32,760 nucleotides of DNA from Bacteroidales bacterium (GTDB lineage Bacteria; Bacteroidota; Bacteroidia; Bacteroidales; Azobacteroidaceae), in the NCBI GenBank assembly GCA_003851245.1, contig BHEP01000034.1:1-32760 (forward strand), read 5' to 3'. This document shows, one piece after another, positions 1 to 7,519 of this stretch. The number at the start of each line of letters is the position of its first letter. Within the stretch, counting starts at the first letter, position 1. Under the pieces are notes generated by a model. The model saw only the letters and a list, made by a program, of their open reading frames with translations, was not told the origin of the DNA and did no database searches. The position numbers and the translations under genes are program-made.

Positions 1-36
1 ACAGTCAATCCCATTTGGCCAATTTGGTAACCGCCC
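1..36 (-). tRNA. tRNA-Tyr, 5' part only (cut by window edge)
   Basis: The minus strand reads GGGCGGTTACC and continues through a D-arm to ACTGT, where the window ends inside the anticodon loop. It matches the 5' half of the complete tRNA-Tyr(GTA) at 7253-7335 nearly base for base, apart from acceptor-stem and D-loop differences. It lies downstream of tRNA-Thr on the same strand, as in the tRNA cluster that precedes tuf in many Bacteroidales. The anticodon is not fully visible, so identity rests on similarity to the second copy. Confidence 0.8.
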
Positions 37-173
37 TTTTATTCTATACTTTTATTCTATACTTGTATTGCATAGTTACATAAGCATTCACTATTGCTAA
101 AAAATACCAACAAACACGCTTGTTTGCTAAAAGCATAAATAAAACTCCTCTAGCAAAAACACAATCTCTTTTG

Positions 174-248
174 AGCCTCTTGTCGGATTCGAACCAACGA
201 CCCCGAGATTACAAATCACGTGCTCTGGCCAAACTGAGCTAAAGAGGC
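174..248 (-). tRNA. tRNA-Thr (anticodon TGT)
   Basis: This 75-nt sequence folds as a cloverleaf. The acceptor GCCTCTT pairs with AAGAGGC and the T-arm loop is TTCGAAT. The anticodon loop is TTTGTAA, giving anticodon TGT for threonine ACN codons. One T-T mismatch lies in the anticodon stem. CCA is not encoded. It sits between hpf and a tRNA-Tyr on the same strand, the usual Bacteroidales order. Confidence 0.93.
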
Positions 249-285
249 AAATAAGCAATTTCGCCCCCTAAAGTGGAAACGGCTG

Positions 286-293
286 CAAATTTA
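286..293 (-). promoter_or_regulatory. -7 box (TAAATTTG) for the tRNA-Thr/Tyr transcript
   Basis: The minus strand reads TAAATTTGCAGCC, fitting the Bacteroidota -7 consensus TAnnTTTG about 38 nt before the tRNA-Thr 5' end. The same core followed by GCAGCC appears in the rpsU promoter at 2001-2013. No TTG is found at the expected -33 spacing, so the match is partial. The tRNAs may also be read from the upstream rpsU-xer-hpf transcript. Confidence 0.5.
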
Positions 294-332
294 GGCATTA
301 TTTTTGAATAAAAAAAATAATACCTAAATTTT

Positions 333-632
333 TTATTTTGTTCTTTGCTTTTCTTTGAATTTCAATACCTGTTTCTCCAAAGCTTCGACAACATGGTCTA
401 AGGCTTCCTCAAAACTATCGGCTGTTTTTGTGGCAAAAAAATCCTGATTGGGAACATTCAATTTCACAGACACGTCTTTGTTATTTGCAGTCTCTGGCTT
501 TATAACCTTCAATACTACGTCTGCTGATTGAATACCCTCATGATATTGCTCTAACTTACTTGTTTTTTTTTGAATAAAAGCCTCCAACTGTTGGCTAAGT
601 TCAAAATGAATGGGCTGAATCCTTATTTCCAT
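333..632 (-). CDS. hpf: ribosome hibernation-promoting factor, short HPF/RaiA (YfiA) family
   Basis: The product has 99 residues and is of the short, single-domain type: a beta-alpha-beta-beta-beta-alpha fold with no C-terminal dimerisation domain. The opening MEIRIQPIHFELS, the acidic stretch with VKLNVPN, and the final helix EALDHVVEALEKQVLKFKEK are typical. The family binds the 30S decoding region in stationary phase, blocking mRNA and tRNA access. It follows the xer gene by 41 bp on the same strand and is followed by tRNA-Thr. This rpsU-xer-hpf-tRNA order recurs in Bacteroidales next to tuf. Stop is TAA. The start is the first ATG; no Shine-Dalgarno sequence is evident, which is normal for this phylum. 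Confidence 0.92.
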   Translation of the reverse strand: MEIRIQPIHFELSQQLEAFIQKKTSKLEQYHEGIQSADVVLKVIKPETANNKDVSVKLNVPNQDFFATKTADSFEEALDHVVEALEKQVLKFKEKQRTK

Positions 633-673
633 AACTTTCGTTATTATATGATAAATATTTGAAGATAATCAAT

Positions 674-1552
674 TTAAGCTCGCGGATGAGCTTTTTGATA
701 TACTTTTTTCAATTCTTCTAAACTAGTATGCGTATATATTTCAGTTGACGAAATGCTTTGATGTCCCAGCAATTCTTTTACCGAATTGAGGCTTGCCCCA
801 TTATTTAACATTGCCGTTGCAAATGAATGTCGCAAAACATGTGGACTCTTTTTCTTTAGATGCTCTATTGATTGTAATTTTGAATTTACCAATCTATATA
901 TGAGATAGTTTGTTAGTGGCCTACCGTCTTTACGAACAAAAAAAGCATCGCTCAAGGCAGAAACCTCTTGCTCTCGCAATTGCAAGTAAGCAGACACAAG
1001 CTCTTCCAAGGACTCCATTAAAGGAATTAAACGCTGCTTGTTTCTTTTTCCATTTACCCGCACCCAATGATTGCTCATATCAATGTCGGAAATCTGAAGT
1101 CCAAGTAACTCTGCACATCTCATGCCCGTAGCATAAAAAAGCTCTAAAATCAAACTATCTCTCTGCTCCTCAAATGTGATACCCGATTTTAAGCTGTCAA
1201 GCAAATCCAACATTTCCTTATCTCTCACAAAGTGAGGTAAGGATTTATTAATTTTAGGACCAGACAAACTCCTAACAGGATCTTTTTGTATGCAAGCAGT
1301 TCGCAACAAATATTTATAAAAAGACTTTAGCGTACTTAACTTCCTATTTACAGAGAGGCTTGAATAAGCATTGTCCATCAAATAAGCCATCCACCTCCTG
1401 ACCTGCAGTGTTTGCACACAAGACATATCAGAGACTTGATATTCATCATACAAGTAGTCTTGAAACTGACTCAAATCTCTTTTGTAAGAAACGACTGTAT
1501 GATTTGAATATTTTTTTTCAAACTCAATATAATCTAAAAAAGTCGGAACCAT
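674..1552 (-). CDS. xerC: tyrosine recombinase, XerC/XerD type
   Basis: The product has 292 residues, the usual size for Xer recombinases. An N-terminal SAM-like core-binding domain (about 1-90) is followed by the catalytic domain. The catalytic set is visible: Arg in ATGMRCAEL, Lys in VNGKRNKQRLIPL, His and Arg in HVLRHSFA, His in LLGHQSISST, and the nucleophile Tyr in EIYTH. The family resolves chromosome dimers at dif. The fixed position between rpsU and hpf argues for a housekeeping recombinase and not a phage or transposon integrase. XerC and XerD cannot be told apart by eye, so the symbol is tentative. It lies 49 bp after rpsU and probably shares its transcript. Confidence 0.88.
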   Translation of the reverse strand: MVPTFLDYIEFEKKYSNHTVVSYKRDLSQFQDYLYDEYQVSDMSCVQTLQVRRWMAYLMDNAYSSLSVNRKLSTLKSFYKYLLRTACIQKDPVRSLSGPKINKSLPHFVRDKEMLDLLDSLKSGITFEEQRDSLILELFYATGMRCAELLGLQISDIDMSNHWVRVNGKRNKQRLIPLMESLEELVSAYLQLREQEVSALSDAFFVRKDGRPLTNYLIYRLVNSKLQSIEHLKKKSPHVLRHSFATAMLNNGASLNSVKELLGHQSISSTEIYTHTSLEELKKVYQKAHPRA

Positions 1553-1601
1553 AAGTCTGCATTATAAATCCATGAAAAACAGTCCAAAGAATGAGGAGGA
1601 A

Positions 1602-1793
1602 TTAATCCTCTATCTCGTTAAGTTTTTGCACGTAAACAGCCTTAATCTTAGCCTTACGAGCTACAACAGAAGGTTTGATAAAAGCTTGTCTTCTTCTTAG
1701 CTCCTTAACGACCCCTGTTTTTTCAAACTTTCTCTTGAATTTCTTCAATGCTCTTTCAATGTTTTCTCCCTCTTTTATTGGAACAATAATCAT
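1602..1793 (-). CDS. rpsU: 30S ribosomal protein S21 (bS21)
   Basis: The 63-residue basic protein begins MIIVPIKEGENIERALKKFK and contains the RRRQAFIKPS segment typical of bS21. In Bacteroidota, bS21 lies at the 30S platform near the 16S 3' end and takes part in sequestering the anti-Shine-Dalgarno sequence. It is the first gene of the rpsU-xer-hpf-tRNA group. A good promoter lies about 200 nt upstream (2006-2036), giving a long leader. No Shine-Dalgarno sequence is seen before the ATG; the preceding 30 nt are almost entirely A and T. Confidence 0.96.
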   Translation of the reverse strand: MIIVPIKEGENIERALKKFKRKFEKTGVVKELRRRQAFIKPSVVARKAKIKAVYVQKLNEIED

Positions 1794-2005
1794 AATTTTT
1801 ATTTATTTAAATTTAATTTAATATTCAATGTACTCATTCTTATGATTGTCTTAAGAGGAGTTCTAAAAATTAGACTTTTCTACGCTTTCAAGGGTGATAA
1901 CGAAGGGAGTTTGCCTTTGCAAATGACCAAGTTAGAAACCCGCAGACAAGAAATAAAAAGCAATTTTATAGAAGTCCCGTTAATAAAAACCATCATTAAG
2001 GGCTG

Positions 2006-2036
2006 CAAATATAAGGTAAAGTTTGCGTATTGACAA
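2006..2036 (-). promoter_or_regulatory. Bacteroidota-type promoter for rpsU
   Basis: The minus strand has TTG (2034-2036), a 20-nt spacer and TATATTTG (2006-2013), followed by CAGCC. This matches the primary-sigma consensus TTG-N19-21-TAnnTTTG exactly. The expected start is near position 2000, about 200 nt before the rpsU ATG. Confidence 0.75.
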
Positions 2037-2118
2037 GTTTATCTCTATTTTTTTGCTCTTTTGCATTCACATTTTCATTAAAGTAGGGTTTAAGCTAAAA
2101 ATATTACAATAAAATGAT

Positions 2119-2126
2119 TAGCTTTG
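2119..2126 (+). promoter_or_regulatory. possible -7 box (TAGCTTTG) for the deaminase gene
   Basis: TAGCTTTG fits TAnnTTTG and is followed by CC. The start would fall near 2133, about 55 nt before the ATG at 2187. No TTG occurs at the -33 spacing, so the match is weak. If real, it argues against the alternative TTG start at 2136. Confidence 0.3.
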
Positions 2127-2186
2127 CCAAAATAATTGCCTTATTCTCAAGGTGAGTTTTTCAATAGTCTAAGCCAAATAAAAAAA

Positions 2187-2657
2187 ATGACGCAACAACA
2201 GAAGGCAGATAATAAACAAGTAGTCCTCGATAAGAGGTATCTACGGATGGCGAAGATATGGGCTGAAAATTCTTACTGCAAACGCAGGCAGGTTGGTGCT
2301 CTTATTGTGAAAGACAAAATGATTATCTCGGATGGGTATAATGGCACTCCTGCGGGCTTTGAAAACATCTGCGAAGATCAAGACAATATTACCAAGCCTT
2401 ATGTATTGCATGCAGAGGCAAATGCCATTACTAAGATGGCTAGTTCCAACAACAGCAGCCAAGGAGCTACGCTTTACGTGACGGCCTCCCCCTGTCTTGA
2501 ATGTGCTAAACTAATTATTCAAGCGGGCATCCTTAGAGTGGTCTATGGGGAGCCTTATAGAATTGATGAAGGAATAAAATTGCTACAAAGAGCTCTAATT
2601 GAAGTTCTGTACATTGATATTGAAGAGCAAATATTAACAAGCAAGTCTAAAATTTAA
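2187..2657 (+). CDS. dCMP/cytidine deaminase family zinc protein (deoxycytidylate deaminase-like)
   Basis: From the ATG at 2187 the product has 156 residues. The zinc-deaminase signature is complete: His75-Ala-Glu77 in LHAEANAI, and Cys103 and Cys106 in SPCLECAK. The SDGYNGTPAGF and ED segments upstream are typical of dCMP deaminases, which convert dCMP to dUMP for thymidylate synthesis. An in-frame TTG at 2136 would add 17 residues. I prefer the ATG because the extension is not conserved-looking and a -7-like box ends at 2126. The S41 protease gene follows after 7 nt, a pairing common in Bacteroidales, so the two are probably co-transcribed. Confidence 0.87.
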   Translation: MTQQQKADNKQVVLDKRYLRMAKIWAENSYCKRRQVGALIVKDKMIISDGYNGTPAGFENICEDQDNITKPYVLHAEANAITKMASSNNSSQGATLYVTASPCLECAKLIIQAGILRVVYGEPYRIDEGIKLLQRALIEVLYIDIEEQILTSKSKI

Positions 2658-2664
2658 TATATAA

Positions 2665-4290
2665 ATGAGTACAAAAAAATATTTTTGGGGAATACCTATC
2701 ATTATACTTTTCGCACTACTTATAGGCTTCTCCCTTGGAAACTACTTTGCAAGTAAAAACATAGGAAACAAACTGTTTTTTTCTTCTGGCAATAAAATAA
2801 ATGTCATTCTCGACATAATCAATCAAGATTATGTCGATTCCGTCAATGTTAAGAATCTCGTAGAAGAAGCCATTCCCAAAATCATAAACGAGTTAGACCC
2901 TCACTCAAATTATATCAGTGCCGAAGATTTGGAAGCTGTAAATGAGGAACTCGATGGACACTTTAGCGGCATCGGCGTTCAATTTTCCTTACAGCAAGAT
3001 ACTATAATGATAGTAAGCGTCATCAATGGAGGGCCTTCGGAGAAAGCGGGCCTACAGGCGGGCGATAGGGTTGTGACAATAAACGACTCCATTTTTGTTG
3101 GGCCAAGTATCAACAATGAAAAAGTGATGAAGAATCTAAAGGGTGAAAAAAACACATCTGTAAGATTGGGTATAAAAAGGTCCAATGCAGACGACTTGAT
3201 AGCCTATGAGATAATAAGAGGAGATGTGCCTGTAAATTCGGTAGAAGCGGCTTATCAGGTAAGTGATGGAATTGGACTAATCAAGGTTTCCAAATTTGGC
3301 AAAACAACAGAAAACGAATTTGTGGGAGCAATAGCCAAGCTTGTCAATCAAGGCTGCGAGTCGTTTATCATAGACCTAAGGCAAAACACTGGAGGACTCT
3401 TGCATGTGGCAATAAATATGGCCAATGAGTTTTTGTCAAAAGGAAGTTTGATCGTTTATGTTGACGGCAAAGCTTATCCTAAAAATGAGGCTTATGCTGA
3501 TGGTTCTGGCTCTTGCCAAAACTCCCCTTTGGTAATACTTATGGACGAATGGTCAGCGTCGGCAAGCGAGGTTCTGGCAGGAGCTATCCAAGATAATGAC
3601 AGAGGACTTATTATTGGTCGCCGCTCCTTTGGCAAGGGAATGGTTCAGGACCAAATTGCGCTTTCTGATGGATCGGCCCTACGTCTTACAATTGCTAGAT
3701 ATTATAGCCCCTCAGGGAGGTGTATTCAGAAAAAATATGAATTGGGACAAAACGAAGACTATGAGTTGGATTTGATGACGAGATTTTCTCATGGAGAGTT
3801 TGACTCTCAAGACAGCATCAAACAAGAAACAGACTTAGAATATTATACTATAGGAGGACGAACTGTTTACGGAGGAGGGGGCATCATGCCCGATATTTTT
3901 ATTCCCAGAGACACCATAGGAACAACATCCTACTACAATAGCCTAGTAAACAATGGCATACTCCATGAATTTGCTATACGCTATACCGACAACAATAGAG
4001 AGAAACTCAAAGAACACAAAGACTATGAGTCCCTTTGGAAATACTTGAAATCGCAGCCTCTATTAGAAGAGGTGGTAGAGTATGCTACATCTAAAAACAT
4101 TCGTAAACGCCCAACTTTAATCAACATCTCTGGCAAGCTAATAAACAATCTAGCTCAGGCCTATATTATTCGCAACATATTTGGCGACGAAGCATTTTAT
4201 CCCGTTTATTTAAGCGGAGACCGAGTAGTTGGCAGAGCGGTAGAGGCCATCAAAAAGGGAGAGGCCAAAGATATAGCCAACAATAATTAA
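2665..4290 (+). CDS. S41 family C-terminal processing peptidase (CtpA/Tsp-like)
   Basis: The product has 541 residues. An N-terminal membrane anchor (about 6-28) is followed by a PDZ domain (about 85-170, GIGVQFS to AGDRVVTIND) and the S41 catalytic domain. Ser299 in WSASASE and Lys324 in RRSFGKGMVQ are 25 residues apart, as in known CtpA enzymes, and form the expected Ser-Lys dyad. A C-terminal region of about 150 residues follows, as in Bacteroidota homologues. The family trims or degrades envelope proteins from the C-terminus in the periplasm. It follows the deaminase gene by 7 nt and is convergent with the DUF721 gene, leaving a 22-bp gap in which no terminator hairpin is obvious. Confidence 0.9.
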   Translation: MSTKKYFWGIPIIILFALLIGFSLGNYFASKNIGNKLFFSSGNKINVILDIINQDYVDSVNVKNLVEEAIPKIINELDPHSNYISAEDLEAVNEELDGHFSGIGVQFSLQQDTIMIVSVINGGPSEKAGLQAGDRVVTINDSIFVGPSINNEKVMKNLKGEKNTSVRLGIKRSNADDLIAYEIIRGDVPVNSVEAAYQVSDGIGLIKVSKFGKTTENEFVGAIAKLVNQGCESFIIDLRQNTGGLLHVAINMANEFLSKGSLIVYVDGKAYPKNEAYADGSGSCQNSPLVILMDEWSASASEVLAGAIQDNDRGLIIGRRSFGKGMVQDQIALSDGSALRLTIARYYSPSGRCIQKKYELGQNEDYELDLMTRFSHGEFDSQDSIKQETDLEYYTIGGRTVYGGGGIMPDIFIPRDTIGTTSYYNSLVNNGILHEFAIRYTDNNREKLKEHKDYESLWKYLKSQPLLEEVVEYATSKNIRKRPTLINISGKLINNLAQAYIIRNIFGDEAFYPVYLSGDRVVGRAVEAIKKGEAKDIANNN

Positions 4291-4312
4291 GGAGGCAATC
4301 TACTGTATAAAT

Positions 4313-4609
4313 TTAGGCCGTAAATACTATATTGGAAATAACCTTTAAGCCAGCTGATTTATTTAGCTTTTCTATCAGCATTTCCCTACATAGGCTCAAC
4401 TCTGTACGTAAAACAGCTGAGGATAGACTGACGTAGAGAACTTCTTTACTGATATAAAGAGTATTGGTGTATTGCGCTACCGACTTACCCAAAATTTCAG
4501 GCCAAGCTGCTAGCAATCGTGTTTCTGCGAGTTTTCTTTGTAGCAAGGGGTTCTCCTCAAAGACCTCCTTCAATATATCACTTATCGACTGTGTGTTTTT
4601 TCTCCTCAT
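4313..4609 (-). CDS. DUF721 (DciA-like) protein
   Basis: The 98-residue protein opens with MRRKNTQSISDILKEVFEE and contains AAWPEILGKSVAQYT and VLYVSLSSAVLRTELS, the pattern of DUF721. DciA, from the same family, helps load the replicative helicase DnaB in bacteria lacking DnaC. The start codon overlaps the recF stop (ATGA), indicating translational coupling. A recF-DUF721 pair is widespread in Bacteroidota and supports a replication or repair role. Function here is by family only. Confidence 0.82.
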   Translation of the reverse strand: MRRKNTQSISDILKEVFEENPLLQRKLAETRLLAAWPEILGKSVAQYTNTLYISKEVLYVSLSSAVLRTELSLCREMLIEKLNKSAGLKVISNIVFTA

Positions 4610-5718
4610 TGCCGTGTGGGTTCTTCTGCGCTAATAATTCCATTGCTCACCTGAAATATTTTATAATCGCTACTTATATTATTTATTATCTCATCCAAAT
4701 ATAAGCGGTTTGTATCTGTTACAAATATTTGACCGAACTGCTCTTGCGAAACAAGTTCAATAATTTTTTCCACCCTTTTTGCATCCAACTTATCAAAAAC
4801 ATCATCCAGCAATAATATTGGTGTAGAAATGCCTGTATTGACAAAAAAATCAAATTGCGCCAATTTTAGTGCTATTAAATATGTTTTAACCTGCCCCTGC
4901 GAACCAATCTTACGAATGAGGTGCTCTCCTAAAAGAAAATCAAAATCATCTTTATGGATTCCTACCGAGGTGTAACCTAGAGACTTATCGCGCTCACGCC
5001 TATTCTGCAGAAGTGATATAAGACTGTCGGCAGCCAGCTGAGATTGATACACGAAAGAAATGGCCTCTTCTCCCCCACTAATATATTTATAAAAAGAATC
5101 AAAAACGGGGAAGAAACTAGAGACAAAAGAACCTCGCTTGGTATAAACTATAGCAGCATTTTCTTGCATTTGCTCCTCTATAATATCATATAATACGGGA
5201 TCCTGAGCCAAGTGGCTATCTTTAAGCAATTTATTTCTTTGAACTAGCAGCTTATTGTAGGCAATCAAAGCTATCAGGTATTCTTTATCATACTGCGAAA
5301 TGACTAGGTCTACAAATTTTCTTCTCTCTTCGCTCCCCCCCTGAATCAATTCGGTGTCTGCGGGTGAAATCATCACCAAAGGCAGCAATCCTATGTGCTC
5401 GGAAAGACGAGCATATTCTTTTTTATTGCGCTTGAACACCTTGCGCTGTTTGCGCTTCAAGCCTACATAAACATCCTCTATTTCTTTACCAAAACTATAA
5501 GAGCCTTGCAGAACAAAGAAGTCCTCTTGGTGATTTATCAAATGAACATCCGATAAATTTGTATGATTTTTACAAAAAGACAGAAAATACAAGGCATCCA
5601 GCAAATTTGTTTTGCCCATACCATTATCACCAAAAAGACAGTTTATCTTGGGCGAGAAAAACAAGTCGGATTGGTGAATGTTTTTGAAATTTATTATCGA
5701 CAGTTTACTGATAATCAT
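4606..5718 (-). CDS. recF: DNA replication and repair protein RecF
   Basis: From the ATG at 5718 the product has 370 residues, typical for RecF. The Walker A motif GDNGMGKT lies at residues 30-37, the ABC signature appears as GSQGQVKT, and Walker B is PILLLDDVFDKLD. The SMC-like ATPase binds DNA at gaps and works with RecO and RecR to load RecA. An in-frame TTG at 5733 would add five residues. I choose ATG because MIISKLSIINFKN matches the usual RecF beginning. A TAATTTTG box at 5731-5738 lies just upstream but has no well-spaced TTG. The gene overlaps the DUF721 gene by 4 bp. Confidence 0.95.
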   Translation of the reverse strand: MIISKLSIINFKNIHQSDLFFSPKINCLFGDNGMGKTNLLDALYFLSFCKNHTNLSDVHLINHQEDFFVLQGSYSFGKEIEDVYVGLKRKQRKVFKRNKKEYARLSEHIGLLPLVMISPADTELIQGGSEERRKFVDLVISQYDKEYLIALIAYNKLLVQRNKLLKDSHLAQDPVLYDIIEEQMQENAAIVYTKRGSFVSSFFPVFDSFYKYISGGEEAISFVYQSQLAADSLISLLQNRRERDKSLGYTSVGIHKDDFDFLLGEHLIRKIGSQGQVKTYLIALKLAQFDFFVNTGISTPILLLDDVFDKLDAKRVEKIIELVSQEQFGQIFVTDTNRLYLDEIINNISSDYKIFQVSNGIISAEEPTRQ

Positions 5719-5757
5719 ATAAAATAATTGCAAAATTATAAGAGCTCAACTATTGTT

Positions 5758-5793
5758 GGGTTCAAGACAGGGTTCAAGATAGAGTTCAAGACT
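5758..5793. repeat. 12-bp tandem repeat, three copies
   Basis: Three adjacent imperfect units read GGGTTCAAGACA, GGGTTCAAGATA and GAGTTCAAGACT. They lie in the divergent gap between recF and the TPR gene, 40-75 bp upstream of the recF ATG. No gene or promoter explains them; slippage is the simplest origin. Confidence 0.8.
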
Positions 5794-5922
5794 TGTAGAA
5801 AGTATCAAACAGAACATTCCAAAACCCTCAATATTTTTAGACCAAGTGAGATCAAAAACACAAAAGTAATTCAAAATATCAAAAAAGATGCACTAAAATT
5901 TCTTTTATTATCAGAAATGGAT

Positions 5923-5930
5923 TACTTTTG
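5923..5930 (+). promoter_or_regulatory. -7 box (TACTTTTG) for the TPR-ribH operon
   Basis: TACTTTTGCG fits TAnnTTTG and lies 63 nt before the ATG at 5993. The -33 region has only T-rich sequence and no clear TTG, so support is partial. It is the best promoter candidate in the 274-bp recF/TPR gap. Confidence 0.5.
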
Positions 5931-5992
5931 CGTGTTGTAAATACAAATGAGAGAACTAGAAATAATAATACATATTCAAATTCAAAAAGACA

Positions 5993-6685
5993 ATGTCAAC
6001 AAAATCAAGTGACCCAAGGAAAAAAGAAGAAGCCAATATTGGCGAAATTCTATCTCAATCCGAAACTTTTATCGAGAAGCACAAAAAGCAACTCATTTAT
6101 GGTGTTGGCGGCGCAATTCTAGCTGTGGTAGCAATCCTTGGAATAAAATATGCGTACCTTGAGCCTTTGGAGAAAGATGCTAAAGCGGCTATGTTTGCAT
6201 CCGAAGCCTATTTTCAACAAGAACAATGGGATATAGCACTAAATGGAGACGGTGCAGGAACTATTGGTTTTGAAGAAATAATAGATCAATATGGATTTAC
6301 TAGCACCGCCAATTTGGCTAATGCCTATGCTGGCATTTGCTACTACCATAAGGGAGATATAGAAAAGGCTCTCAGCCACCTAACAAAATTTAGCGGCAGC
6401 GACAAAATGCTTTCGCCATCTATTGCCGGACTTGTTGGAGACTGCTATGTAGATTTAGGACAAACTCAAGATGGCATCAATCAGTTTAAAAAGGCTGCAT
6501 CTAAGGCCGACAACGATTTGATAAGCCCCATATATTTGAAAAAAGCGGGGATTGCTTCTGAGAGCATCAATGAATTTAAAAAGGCTGCAGAGTTTTACAG
6601 CAGCATCAAAGAAGAATATCCCAATTCGACTGAAGCTAGCGACATCGACAAATATATTGGTAGAGCTCAATCAAAGATTAAGTAA
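5993..6685 (+). CDS. membrane-anchored tetratricopeptide repeat protein
   Basis: The product has 230 residues. A charged cytoplasmic N-terminus (about 1-37) precedes one membrane helix (about 38-58, LIYGVGGAILAVVAILGIKY), so most of the protein is probably extracytoplasmic. TPR-like helix pairs follow, for example NLANAYAGICYYHKGDIEKA, GLVGDCYVDLGQTQDGINQF and NEFKKAAEFYSSIKEEYPNS. The architecture resembles YfgM-type ancillary proteins, which act with envelope chaperones. This function is inferred from architecture only. It is followed after 34 bp by ribH on the same strand, a frequent arrangement in Bacteroidales. Confidence 0.8.
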   Translation: MSTKSSDPRKKEEANIGEILSQSETFIEKHKKQLIYGVGGAILAVVAILGIKYAYLEPLEKDAKAAMFASEAYFQQEQWDIALNGDGAGTIGFEEIIDQYGFTSTANLANAYAGICYYHKGDIEKALSHLTKFSGSDKMLSPSIAGLVGDCYVDLGQTQDGINQFKKAASKADNDLISPIYLKKAGIASESINEFKKAAEFYSSIKEEYPNSTEASDIDKYIGRAQSKIK

Positions 6686-6719
6686 GCACTATTCATAATT
6701 TTTCCCTTATAATAATATA

Positions 6720-7211
6720 ATGGCAACAGAATTAAATAATTTATCCTTGCACGACAAAACTAAATTGCCATCTGCAGCAGAAATGAGCTTTGGCATACTT
6801 GTTTCTGAGTGGAATTCTGAAATTACAGAAGCCCTCAAGCAAGGAGCTTACGACACACTTACGCAGGCAGGTGCCAAGGAAGAAAACATAAGGGTAATGT
6901 ATGTTCCTGGAAGTTTTGAACTGGTCTATGGTGCCAAGAAACTTCAAGAACTTATGCGTCCCGATGCCATCATAGCACTTGGATCTGTAGTCAAAGGCGA
7001 TACGCCTCATTTTGATTATGTTTGTTCGGGAGTTACTCAGGGCTTTGCCTCTCTCAATGCAGCGGGCAGTATACCATTTATATTCGGCTTGTTAACCACC
7101 GACAATATGCAGCAAGCATTGGATAGATGTGGAGGCGTTCATGGCAACAAGGGAGTAGAAGCTGCAATTACTGCAATAAAAATGATCGATTTTACTTGGA
7201 GTTTAAAATAA
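6720..7211 (+). CDS. ribH: 6,7-dimethyl-8-ribityllumazine synthase
   Basis: The 163-residue product condenses 5-amino-6-ribitylaminouracil with 3,4-dihydroxy-2-butanone 4-phosphate, the penultimate step of riboflavin synthesis. Family landmarks are SEWNSEIT near the start, [31 protein letters not shown] with catalytic His97, and [15 protein letters not shown]. Length is normal. It follows the TPR gene and probably shares its transcript. The -33 element of the tRNA promoter lies inside its last codons. Confidence 0.95.
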   Translation: MATELNNLSLHDKTKLPSAAEMSFGILVSEWNSEITEALKQGAYDTLTQAGAKEENIRVMYVPGSFELVYGAKKLQELMRPDAIIALGSVVKGDTPHFDYVCSGVTQGFASLNAAGSIPFIFGLLTTDNMQQALDRCGGVHGNKGVEAAITAIKMIDFTWSLK

Positions 7212-7226
7212 TTATCCATATCTTTG
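7196..7226 (+). promoter_or_regulatory. Bacteroidota-type promoter for tRNA-Tyr/tRNA-Gly
   Basis: TTG (7196-7198), a 20-nt spacer and TATCTTTG (7219-7226) match the consensus exactly. The predicted start, near 7233, is about 20 nt before tRNA-Tyr. The -33 element lies within ribH, whose stop is at 7209-7211. Confidence 0.75.
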
Positions 7227-7252
7227 CATCGCTTTTAAGGGAAACAACATCT

Positions 7253-7335
7253 GGGCAGTTACCAAAGTGGCCAAATGGGACTGACTGTAACTCAGTTGAC
7301 TTACGTCTTCGGAGGTTCGAATCCTCCACTGCCCA
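7253..7335 (+). tRNA. tRNA-Tyr (anticodon GTA)
   Basis: The 83-nt sequence has acceptor GGGCAGT pairing with ACTGCCC. The anticodon stem ACTGA/TCAGT encloses loop CTGTAAC, giving GTA for tyrosine. It has the long variable arm expected of bacterial tRNA-Tyr and a TTCGAAT T-loop. CCA is not encoded. A second, slightly different tRNA-Tyr is cut by the left edge of the window. Confidence 0.95.
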
Positions 7336-7366
7336 CACTTAGAAGCTTTCAAAAGCTATCTGTAAT

Positions 7367-7439
7367 GCGAAAGTAGCTCAGTTGATAGAGCATTAGCCTT
7401 CCAAGCTGAGGGTCGCGGGTTTGAGCCCCGTCTTTCGCT
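7367..7439 (+). tRNA. tRNA-Gly (anticodon TCC)
   Basis: The 73-nt cloverleaf has acceptor GCGAAAG pairing with CTTTCGC and anticodon loop CTTCCAA, giving TCC for glycine GGA/GGG codons. CCA is not encoded. It follows tRNA-Tyr by 31 nt and is followed directly by the terminator. Confidence 0.95.
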
Positions 7440-7440
7440 C

Positions 7441-7478
7441 ACAAAAAGCCGTCTTATTTATTTAAGACGGCTTTTTGT
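7441..7478. terminator. bidirectional rho-independent terminator
   Basis: A perfect 16-bp inverted repeat (7441-7456 and 7463-7478, core AAGCCGTCTTA) encloses a 6-nt loop. The stem ends in A5/T5 and is followed by GTTTTTA on the plus strand. It ends the tRNA transcript. Its symmetry means it can also stop transcription arriving from the GH106 gene on the minus strand. It marks the boundary between the core block and the polysaccharide region. Confidence 0.92.
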
Positions 7479-7519
7479 GTTTTTATTGCTTGCGCTTATA
7501 ATAAACCTACCTTTTCAGT

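Larger units (their letters stand above)
1794..2186. other. divergent intergenic region and rpsU leader
   Basis: This 393-bp gap separates rpsU (minus) from the deaminase gene (plus). I see no convincing gene. An apparent plus-strand reading frame at 1842-2033 has no recognisable product and overlaps the rpsU leader. The part nearer rpsU (about 1794-2000) would be its untranslated leader if the promoter at 2006-2036 is used. The part nearer the deaminase is AT-rich and has a weak TAnnTTTG match at 2119-2126. Confidence 0.6.

Noticed and set aside
674-1552. The tyrosine recombinase as a mobile-element integrase or invertase acting on the polysaccharide region
   Set aside because: Its place between rpsU and hpf is conserved in Bacteroidales, and I found no inverted repeats of invertible-promoter type near the SusC genes.
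1842-2033. Plus-strand 63-codon frame in the rpsU leader
   Set aside because: It has no promoter, no family resemblance, and lies antisense to the predicted rpsU leader.
5719-5733. RecF start at the upstream TTG
   Set aside because: It adds five unconserved residues and the upstream sequence overlaps a -7-like box; the ATG gives the standard RecF N-terminus.
7367-7478. tRNA-Gly as an attachment site for an integrated island carrying the polysaccharide region
   Set aside because: No repeat of the tRNA 3' end and no integrase is seen in the 25 kb beyond; the xer gene in the core block is of housekeeping type and context.
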